Shown here piece by piece: positions 24,764-30,474 of a DNA stretch of 30,474 nt. The position numbers were made by a program, and so were the translations under genes. The notes below the pieces were generated by a model. The model searched no databases. It saw only the letters and a list, made by a program, of their open reading frames with translations, and was not told the DNA's origin. The stretch comes from Gammaproteobacteria bacterium (GTDB lineage: Bacteria > Pseudomonadota > Gammaproteobacteria > Steroidobacterales > Rariloculaceae), in contig PKRJ01000044.1 of the NCBI GenBank assembly GCA_017577365.1, positions 1-30,474 of the forward strand, in the 5' to 3' direction. Numbering within the stretch: position 1 is the first letter of the stretch; each line of letters starts with the position of its first letter.

Positions 24764-25552
24764 TTACAGATCCGCGAGATTGATCTCGTGGATCCCGCAC
24801 TCCCGCTTCAGACCGAAGAAGCGCGTCTGCTCGATCGCCTCCACCTCGTGAATCGGCTTCGTGCTGTGCACGTCGCCGATCGAGACGTAGCCCTTCTCCC
24901 ACAGCGGGTGATAGGGGAGGCCGTTCTCCTTCAGGTAGTAGTGCACGTCCCGATCCGTCCAGTCGGCGATCGGATGCACCTTCCACCGGCCGCCGGCCCA
25001 ATCGAGAAAGGGGATCGACGCGCGGGATGCGCTCTGCTTACGCCTCAAGCCCGCGAACCACGTGTTCGCGCCGAGCTCGCGCAAAGCGCGCCGCATCGGC
25101 TCGACCTTGTTCTCCTCGTTGTACGCGTTGAGGCCTTCGAGCCCCTGGTTCCATCGTTGACCGTAACGCGCTTCCTGCCATGCCGGCGAGAGCTCGGCGC
25201 GGTAGACCTTGAGGTTCAGCTTCAGCTTCTCCGTCAGCTCGTCGACGAAGCGGTAAGTCTCGGGGAAGAGGTAGCCGGTATCGATCAGGATCACCGGGAT
25301 GTCGGGATAGACCCGCGTCACGAGATGCAGCGAGACGGCCGCTTGCGCACCGAAGCTCGACGTGAGCACGTGGTTCGAGGGGAGGTGCTCGAGTGCCCAC
25401 TCGATGCGCTTGACCGGATCGAGCTCGGAGAAGAGACGATTGCAACGCTCGAGCGCGACCGCTCGGCTACTTTCCTCGTCGTACGAAGTCGATTCGCCCG
25501 GACCGGGCGGCAGATCGACCCCCGTTCGGAGAGAGTCCGGCAGTGCGCTCAT
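24764..25552 (-). CDS. cysH: Phosphoadenosine phosphosulfate (PAPS) reductase
   Basis: A 262-residue reductase. The nucleotide-binding part has LTSSFGAQAAVSLHL (about 63-77), the family motif IDTGYLFPETYRF, and RRKQSASRASIPFLD. The catalytic cysteine is in the C-terminal KRECGIHE. There are no paired cysteines (CCxxRK) of the iron-sulfur APS-reductase type, so it should be the thioredoxin-dependent PAPS enzyme, making sulfite from PAPS. The ATG at 25552 was chosen; a TTG 5 codons upstream (25567) is also possible. It is on the minus strand, downstream of the heme operon but with a 170-base gap, so it probably has its own promoter. Confidence 0.93.
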   Translation of the reverse strand: MSALPDSLRTGVDLPPGPGESTSYDEESSRAVALERCNRLFSELDPVKRIEWALEHLPSNHVLTSSFGAQAAVSLHLVTRVYPDIPVILIDTGYLFPETYRFVDELTEKLKLNLKVYRAELSPAWQEARYGQRWNQGLEGLNAYNEENKVEPMRRALRELGANTWFAGLRRKQSASRASIPFLDWAGGRWKVHPIADWTDRDVHYYLKENGLPYHPLWEKGYVSIGDVHSTKPIHEVEAIEQTRFFGLKRECGIHEINLADL

Positions 25553-25605
25553 GGTCGTCTCAGCCAAGTAAGTGCGCGAACAGTCGACGGTGTGACGAGC
25601 GCACT

Positions 25606-25615
25606 AAATTAATTT
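25606..25615 (-). promoter_or_regulatory. AT-rich palindrome in the cysH upstream region
   Basis: AAATTAATTT is a perfect 10-bp palindrome in otherwise very GC-rich DNA, about 55 bases before the cysH start. It may form part of the cysH promoter or of a CysB-activated site. On the minus strand TTCACG lies 17 bases before TAATTT, a weak sigma-70-like pair. Confidence 0.3.
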
Positions 25616-25723
25616 CGCCGCGCGGGCGCGTGAACGTTTATGTTCTCATGCTCCCATTCCCGAAGCGCATAAGCGCCACGGGCATGGACGCTTCGCCCGA
25701 TCACCGTGCTTCGTTTTGGGGCA

Positions 25724-27079
25724 TCACGCCGCCAGGACCGCCCGGGCGGCCCGTTCGGCGGACTCCATCGCCGCCTCCAGCCCTCGGCTCGCGACCGCGA
25801 GATGCTCGCCGCAGAAATGAAGGCGGCCGTGCGGCTTCCCGATCGCTTGGGCGAGCTCGCGGACCTGCCCCGGTCGGAAATACGCCCACGCGCCCCGGGC
25901 ATAAGGATCCGCCCCCCACGACTTGAGGCCGACGACCTCGAGCCGGCCTTTCGCGGCCGGCCGGATCCGCTCGATCGCCGCGACGACCTCGCGCCCCGCG
26001 TCGGCCTCGCTCATCCGATCGAGCCGCGCGGCCGCGGGGCCCATCGCCCATGCCGTGAGGCTCGTGACCTGCTCCGGATCGGCGCCGTTGCGGGAGGCGG
26101 CGATCATGCCGGCCACCGAGTCGGTGAAGAGGCTCGGCGCGTATCCGTCTTCCTCCCAGAACGGCGTCTTCGGCACGAGATAGATCTGCGTGATCGGCTG
26201 CGCCGGGAGGCTCGCGACGGCCCGAGCCTGGAGCTCCGGCAGCGGCGGGTCGATCGCGACGTTCGCGAGCACGGAAAGCGGCAGCGAGCAGACAACGAAC
26301 GATGCGCCGACGCTCGTTCCGTCCGCGCAGCGCACCGTGACGCCGTCTGCGCGGGATTCGATCGCGACGACCTCGCGGCCGAGCTCGACGCCGTCTCGGA
26401 GCTGCGCCGCCATCGCCTCGGGGATCCGCTGCACGCCGCCTTCGACCGTGTAACCGACGCTGCCTTCGGGCGCGAGATGCCGCTGCGACTTCGAGAAGGC
26501 CCCGCGGAACAGCAGCAGCAGCGCCGAGACGTCGCGGGCGTTTTCTCCGTACGCCGGATTCATCTCGTAGCCGATACGGATCGCGCGGTCGTCGAGCCCG
26601 AGCGAGCGCATCCAGTCGTATACCGACACGTCGTATTTCGCGTACCGAGGATCGAGCCAGTCATCGGGCTCGTCGAGCGGGTTCTCGCGCATCGACAGCA
26701 CGCGGTGGAAGTTCCACGGCAGGATCTGGCGGTCGCGTTCCGGGAACGGATTCGCGGCATGCGTCGCCCAATCTTGCTGGCGGATGATCTCGTCGCCGAT
26801 CACGAGATCCTGCTCCTGGAAGAAGCGCAGCATCGGCGTCACGTCGATGAGCTTCACTCCGAGCCGCTCGGCCGCGCCGATCAGCCGGTCGTAGCCCGCG
26901 CCGATATACGTGGCTCCGGCCTCGGCTTGCGTATCCGGCCGGCGCATCGAATGAATCCGCCCGCCGACGCGTTGCTGCGCCTCGAGCACGCGAACCTCGC
27001 AGCCCGCATCCTGCAGGGTCAACGCGGCATGGAGGCCCGAAAGCCCCGCGCCGATCACGACGACGTCAGTGGCACTCAT
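25724..27079 (-). CDS. FAD-dependent amine oxidase-like flavoprotein
   Basis: A 451-residue flavoprotein. The N-terminal dinucleotide-binding motif is VVVIGAGLSGLHAA (about 6-20), followed by the FAD ribose-binding Glu and RVGGRI (37-42). The second FAD motif near the C terminus is HFCGEHLAVASRGLEAAMESAERAA. The pattern resembles flavin monoamine oxidases more than classic HemY. The start overlaps the hemH stop (ATGA), making it the last gene of the heme operon, so an oxidase step on a porphyrinogen is possible but unproven. Possible roles: coproporphyrinogen/protoporphyrinogen oxidation, amine oxidation, or an unrelated passenger. The frame extends further upstream, but that part is antisense/overlap to hemH and was excluded. 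Confidence 0.85.
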   Translation of the reverse strand: MSATDVVVIGAGLSGLHAALTLQDAGCEVRVLEAQQRVGGRIHSMRRPDTQAEAGATYIGAGYDRLIGAAERLGVKLIDVTPMLRFFQEQDLVIGDEIIRQQDWATHAANPFPERDRQILPWNFHRVLSMRENPLDEPDDWLDPRYAKYDVSVYDWMRSLGLDDRAIRIGYEMNPAYGENARDVSALLLLFRGAFSKSQRHLAPEGSVGYTVEGGVQRIPEAMAAQLRDGVELGREVVAIESRADGVTVRCADGTSVGASFVVCSLPLSVLANVAIDPPLPELQARAVASLPAQPITQIYLVPKTPFWEEDGYAPSLFTDSVAGMIAASRNGADPEQVTSLTAWAMGPAAARLDRMSEADAGREVVAAIERIRPAAKGRLEVVGLKSWGADPYARGAWAYFRPGQVRELAQAIGKPHGRLHFCGEHLAVASRGLEAAMESAERAARAVLAA

Positions 27080-28179
27080 GTCGCTCGATTCGATTCCGTT
27101 CGAAGGGGTGGGGGTCCGCCGAGCGTCGGCGGCGTCGGCCCGGGACGCCCGGACAGGCAACAGTCGGACGGACAGAAGTCGTGCGCCGGCCCGAGCGTGC
27201 CGAGCGCGCGGCGTTTCGGCGGCGGCTCGATCCGCTCGCAGATCAGCTCGCGCACCATCGACACGTACGCGGGGTGCGTGCCGACCGTCGCCGCGCGCAC
27301 GAAGTTGAGCCCGTGCGCGCGCGCGACCTCGGCGGCCTCGATATCGAGATCGAGCACGACCTCGAGGTGGTCGCAGACGAAGCCGATCGGCATCACGACG
27401 ACGTCCTCGTAGCCTTCCTTCGCGAGCTCGACCAACGCCTCGGAGATGTCCGGGCCGAGCCACGGCTCGCCGCCGTAGCGCGCGTTGTTGCTCTGGTAGA
27501 CGAGCCGCCAGCGCTGGTGCTCGAGGGCGTCGCCGACGAGGCGGCACGCCTGGTCGAGCTGCGCCTCGTACGGCGAGCGGCGCGCCATCGACTCGGGCAG
27601 GCTGTGCGCGGTGAAGAGGATCGGCACGGCGTCGCGGCGCTCGGCGGGGACGCGCTCGAGCGCTTCGCCGACGCGCGCCGCGACGGCCTCGATGAACAGC
27701 GGATGGTTGAAGGGGCTCCGCAGCCGATCGACGATCGGCGGGTTCGGCACGCTCGCCGCCGCCTCGTAGAGGTTCTCGCGATACTTGCGGCAGCTCGAGT
27801 ACGAGCTGAAGACGCTCGTGACGTAGGCGATCGCGCGGCGCACGCCGTCGCGGCTCATCCGCTCGAACGCGTCTTCGAGATACGGATGCCAGTTGCGGTT
27901 GCCCCAGTAGATCGGCAACGCCGGCCCCTTCGCGTCGAGCTCGCGCCTGAGCGCGGCGATGAAGGCGCGCGTCTCGGCATTGATCGGGCTCACGCCTCCG
28001 AAGCGCGCGTAGCGCGCCGCGACCGCGGCTTTCGTCTCGTCGCTCACGCGGAGGCCGCGGAAGACGTTGTCGAGGAACGGCATCACGTCGTCGGGCCCTT
28101 CGGGCCCGCCGAACGAGACGACGAGCACTGCGTCGTACTCGTGTCCCTCGTCGTCGTAGAGCTTCTCGGCTTCGCTCAT
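27076..28179 (-). CDS. hemH: Ferrochelatase (coproporphyrin-type likely)
   Basis: A 367-residue ferrochelatase. SFGGPEGPDDVMPFLDNV (22-39) and YWGNRNWHPYLED (91-103) are near the actinobacterial consensus as I recall it. The metal-inserting His is in FTAHSLPESMA (His192) and the paired Glu in GFVCDHLEVVLDLD (Glu273). Cys130 in SSYSSCRKYRENL occupies the place of the internal cluster ligand of [2Fe-2S] ferrochelatases, and the C terminus has DFCPSDCC (Cys336, Cys340, Cys341). It inserts Fe2+ into a porphyrin. The last about 25 residues are Pro/Gly-rich and of no clear use. It starts 25 bases after the ChdC-like gene stop and overlaps the flavoprotein gene. Confidence 0.94.
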   Translation of the reverse strand: MSEAEKLYDDEGHEYDAVLVVSFGGPEGPDDVMPFLDNVFRGLRVSDETKAAVAARYARFGGVSPINAETRAFIAALRRELDAKGPALPIYWGNRNWHPYLEDAFERMSRDGVRRAIAYVTSVFSSYSSCRKYRENLYEAAASVPNPPIVDRLRSPFNHPLFIEAVAARVGEALERVPAERRDAVPILFTAHSLPESMARRSPYEAQLDQACRLVGDALEHQRWRLVYQSNNARYGGEPWLGPDISEALVELAKEGYEDVVVMPIGFVCDHLEVVLDLDIEAAEVARAHGLNFVRAATVGTHPAYVSMVRELICERIEPPPKRRALGTLGPAHDFCPSDCCLSGRPGPTPPTLGGPPPLRTESNRAT

Positions 28180-28204
28180 CGCGTCGGCGTGCTCGACCGC
28201 GCCG

Positions 28205-28957
28205 TCAGCCTTCGTACGGGCTCTGGTACGCGACGCGGCCGACGAAGAACGGCCCGAGGCTGTCGAGATAGTGCGCGGTCTGCTCGGTCTTGCGCATCTC
28301 CTCGACGACGGCGGACAGCGGATGCAGCGTCGCGCCGACGAGCCCGACGATGAAATCGTTGTCGTAGCGGTCGAGCCCGTAGCACGCGAGCCGGATATCG
28401 TTCGCGAGACCGGCCTTGCCGAAGCGCTTCGCGAGCACGCCGTGCTCGGTGAGGATGCGGTTCTGATCCTCCTTCGGCAGCCGCTGGAAGCCTTTCGAGC
28501 GCTGCAGCGGATACCAGACGACCCAACGGTTCGCGGGATCGAGCATGCGGCGCAGCGGACGTTTCAGCAGCACGTCCTCGAGATCGCTTTCATAGCCGAT
28601 CGAATAGGTGCGGCCGAGCATGTCGTACTCGGGCTTGTAGTCGTAATCGTCGAACGGCTCGCTGTTGAAGAGCTCGCGCAGCGTCGTGACGAAGAAGTCC
28701 GGGTCCTCGCTCGCGGCCATGACGCCGATGCCGCGCGGGTCGTGCGCGTCGAGATAGAGCGCCGCGGCGATGCCGGACTCCTCGAGCGCCTCGATCGCTT
28801 CCTCGGGCTCTTCGCAGTCGCCGAACGCCGTGAATTTCATGAACAAGCGCCGGTCGAGCGAGATCACCTCGCCGCCGCGCCGTCCCTTCTCGGAGATGTC
28901 GAGCGGCGGAATGCTTTCGCCCGCCGCGCCGCCGTGGTGCTTCGATTCCTCTGCCAT
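28205..28957 (-). CDS. Chlorite dismutase-fold protein, ChdC/HemQ-like
   Basis: A 250-residue protein of the chlorite-dismutase/HemQ family. Diagnostic pieces are WVVWYPLQRSKGF (145-157), which holds a Tyr (149) at the place of the catalytic Tyr of ChdC, TEHGVLAKRF with the probable heme/porphyrin-ligand His172, CYGLDRYDNDFIVG, and MRKTEQTAHYLDSLGPFFVGR, with Arg222 where ChdC has a propionate-binding Arg. ChdC converts iron-coproporphyrin III to heme b with peroxide. The long, acidic N-terminal part (1-40) is variable. A strong GGAGGG precedes the ATG by 4 bases. Being between hemE and hemH strongly supports a heme role. The family call is by motif; coproheme decarboxylase activity is inferred. 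Confidence 0.82.
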   Translation of the reverse strand: MAEESKHHGGAAGESIPPLDISEKGRRGGEVISLDRRLFMKFTAFGDCEEPEEAIEALEESGIAAALYLDAHDPRGIGVMAASEDPDFFVTTLRELFNSEPFDDYDYKPEYDMLGRTYSIGYESDLEDVLLKRPLRRMLDPANRWVVWYPLQRSKGFQRLPKEDQNRILTEHGVLAKRFGKAGLANDIRLACYGLDRYDNDFIVGLVGATLHPLSAVVEEMRKTEQTAHYLDSLGPFFVGRVAYQSPYEG

Positions 28958-28977
28958 GATCCCTCCGCCTACGTCTT

Positions 28978-29000
28978 GGACCGACTCTCCGTCGCGGTCC
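28978..29000 (-). other. Intercistronic hairpin between hemE and the ChdC-like gene
   Basis: On the minus strand GGAC-CG-CGAC, loop GGAGA, GTCG-GTCC: 8 pairs with a 2-base bulge. It is 3 bases after the hemE stop. It may set the relative expression of the two genes; no U-tract follows, so it is not a classic terminator. Confidence 0.3.
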
Positions 29001-29002
29001 GA

Positions 29003-30028
29003 TTACCCGTGCACGCGTGTTTCGCCGTGCACGGCCTCGATCAGCGCCTCGACGCTTTCGATCGGCGTCTCCGGCAGGATGCCGTGCCCGAGGTTCACGA
29101 TGTGTCCGCGCGGATCGACGTCGTCTAGCAAAGCATGCGCGGCGCGGCGCGTCGCGTCCGCGCCGGCGAGAAGCACCGCCGGATCGAGATTACCCTGCAC
29201 GCTCCGCGGCCCGAGCTTGCGCTGCAACGCTCCCAGATCGACGCGCCAGTCGACCGCGAGCACCTCGGCCGGCAACGACGCATACGCGTCGACGAGATGC
29301 GGCGCGTTCTGCACGAACAGAATGCGCGGAATGCCGGCACGGCCTATCGCATCGAGCAGCGACGCGAGATGCGGCCGGATCAGCCGCTCCCAATCGGCGA
29401 GCGACAGCACGCCGGCCCACGAATCGAAGATTTGCACCGCGTCGGCGCCGGCGTCGGCCTGCGCGGCGACGTAGTCGGTCATGAGCTCCGAGAGCTTCGC
29501 GAGGAGCCGGTCGAGCAGGTCCGGACGCGACGCCGCGAACGCACGCAGCAGCGGAAAATCCTTCACGCCGCGCCCCTCGACGAGATAGGCCGCGAGCGTC
29601 CACGGCGCGCCGCAGAAGCCGAGCAGCGCCGTCGACGCCGGTAGCTCCCGGCGCGTCAACGCGAGCGCACGCATCACCTCGGGCGCGATCTCCTCGCGCG
29701 CGGGCGTGCGCAGCGCGTCGATCGCGGCCTCGTCGCGGATCGGGCGCGCGACGACCGGCCCCGGATCGAAATCGAAGTCGATGCCAAGCGCGGGCAACGG
29801 GCTCATGATGTCCGCGAAGACGATCGCCGCATCGAGCGGGAAGCGTCGGATCGGCATCAGCGTGACCTCGGCGGCGAGCTCGGGCTCGTTCGCGAGCGTC
29901 TTGAACGAATGCTTCGCGCGAAGCGCGCGGTATTCGGGCAGGTAGCGTCCGGCCTGACGCATGATCCACAGCGGGCGGCGCGCGGTCGGCCGGCCTTCGA
30001 TCGTCTCGAGCAGCAATTTCGTCGCCAT
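29003..30028 (-). CDS. hemE: Uroporphyrinogen decarboxylase
   Basis: A 341-residue enzyme of normal length. The N-terminal signature is RPLWIMRQAGRYLPEYR (18-34), followed by the catalytic Asp region AIVFADIMSPLPALG, GFCGAPWTLAAYLVEG, and QIFDSWAGVLS. It decarboxylates uroporphyrinogen III to coproporphyrinogen III, the last intermediate common to all heme pathways. Its start follows the response-regulator stop by 3 bases, with GGTGA as Shine-Dalgarno; the ChdC-like gene follows by 45 bases. The arrangement is an operon devoted to the steps after uroporphyrinogen. Confidence 0.97.
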   Translation of the reverse strand: MATKLLLETIEGRPTARRPLWIMRQAGRYLPEYRALRAKHSFKTLANEPELAAEVTLMPIRRFPLDAAIVFADIMSPLPALGIDFDFDPGPVVARPIRDEAAIDALRTPAREEIAPEVMRALALTRRELPASTALLGFCGAPWTLAAYLVEGRGVKDFPLLRAFAASRPDLLDRLLAKLSELMTDYVAAQADAGADAVQIFDSWAGVLSLADWERLIRPHLASLLDAIGRAGIPRILFVQNAPHLVDAYASLPAEVLAVDWRVDLGALQRKLGPRSVQGNLDPAVLLAGADATRRAAHALLDDVDPRGHIVNLGHGILPETPIESVEALIEAVHGETRVHG

Positions 30029-30031
30029 GCG

Positions 30032-30474
30032 TCACCGTGCGGCGCCATCGTCGGCGCGCTCCGAGGTCGTCTCGGGCTCGGGCGTGAAGCGGTAGCCGAC
30101 GCCTCGAACCGTGTGGAAGTGCAGCGGCGACTCGGGATTGCGCTCGAAGCGCTTACGCAGCCGCACGATGAAGTTGTCGATCGTCCGCGTCGACGGGTAC
30201 ACCTCGTACCCCCAGACGCGATCGAGGATCTCCTCGCGCGTGACGATCGAGCCCGCGTTCTCCGCGAGCACCTTGAGGATCATCGCCTCCTTGTGCGTGA
30301 GCGCGTGCTCGCTGCCGTCCCACGAGCGCGCGTGGTACGTCTCGAAGTCGATACGATTGCCGCCGAACTCGAGCGTGCTCGCCGTCTCGGCATACCAGCG
30401 GCTGCGGCGCAGGATCGCGGCGACGCGCAGCAGGAGCTCGCGCAGGTGAAAGGGCTTCGCGAGATAGTCGTCGC
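30032..30474 (-). CDS. OmpR/PhoB-family response regulator, cut by window edge
   Basis: The C-terminal 146 residues of a response regulator; the start lies beyond the right edge (first full codon at 30472). The fragment begins with the end of the receiver domain, DDYLAKPFHLRELLLRV, with the conserved Lys-Pro. A linker (RRSRWYAETASTLEFGG) is followed by the OmpR winged helix: HALTHKEAMILKVLAENAGSIVTREEILDRVWG, STRTIDNFIVRLRKRFE and FHTVRGVGYRF. It would bind DNA when phosphorylated by an unseen sensor kinase. The stop is 3 bases before hemE, so it is co-transcribed with the heme genes. The signal is unknown. Confidence 0.95.
   Translation of the reverse strand, partial: DDYLAKPFHLRELLLRVAAILRRSRWYAETASTLEFGGNRIDFETYHARSWDGSEHALTHKEAMILKVLAENAGSIVTREEILDRVWGYEVYPSTRTIDNFIVRLRKRFERNPESPLHFHTVRGVGYRFTPEPETTSERADDGAAR

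Noticed and set aside
25661..25695. Inverted repeat CGAAGCG...CGCTTCG as terminator of the heme operon
   Set aside because: The loop is 21 bases and no U-tract follows on the minus strand, so I do not call it.
27080..27547. Upstream extension of the flavoprotein
   Set aside because: The extension is Arg-rich shadow sequence overlapping hemH; the FAD-binding strand starts directly after the ATG at 27079.

Overview
The window is high-GC chromosomal DNA, densely coding on both strands. It looks like a gammaproteobacterium: the block cinA/thpR–recA–recX–alaS–csrA–tRNA-Ser(GCU) and the sulfate-assimilation block cysK–cysG–cysB–cysH are of gammaproteobacterial type. The large Xanthomonadales/Steroidobacter-like TonB receptor and the DUF6152-type exported proteins point to an environmental, nutrient-scavenging lineage. 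This assignment is an inference from gene content. No database search was possible.

Region 1 (1-2350, minus strand) is an ECF sigma factor, its membrane anti-sigma factor and a secreted protein, translationally coupled, with a plausible self-controlled GAACTT-type promoter. Region 2 (about 2670-11400, plus strand) is a catabolic-looking cassette: a doubtful small ORF, a TonB-dependent receptor interrupted by one in-frame TAG, two small exported proteins, an exported alpha/beta hydrolase, a thiamine-diphosphate enzyme with a twin-arginine leader, and an exported c-type cytochrome. A GntR/FCD regulator (minus, 11436-12209) converges on its end. Almost every product carries an export signal, so the whole pathway may run in the periplasm. 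This is the best candidate here for an undescribed system.

Region 3 (12464-20920, plus) holds a conserved protein of unknown function, a family-4 glycosyltransferase, an open reading frame that joins CinA/PncC amidase to the ThpR 2H phosphoesterase, then recA, recX, alaS, csrA and tRNA-Ser. The csrA leader has a hairpin presenting GGA in its loop, a classic CsrA target shape. Region 4 (20935-25552) is cysteine biosynthesis: cysG-cysK on the minus strand, cysB divergent from cysG, and cysH convergent with cysB. cysB has a TTGACA promoter with a perfect T-N11-A palindrome inside it.

Region 5 (25724-30474, minus) is a tightly packed operon: OmpR-family response regulator (cut by the window edge), hemE, a chlorite-dismutase/ChdC (HemQ)-family protein, an actinobacterial-looking ferrochelatase with a Cys-rich tail, and an FAD amine oxidase. 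The combination suggests a coproporphyrin-dependent heme route, which is unusual for the kind of bacterium the rest of the window implies.
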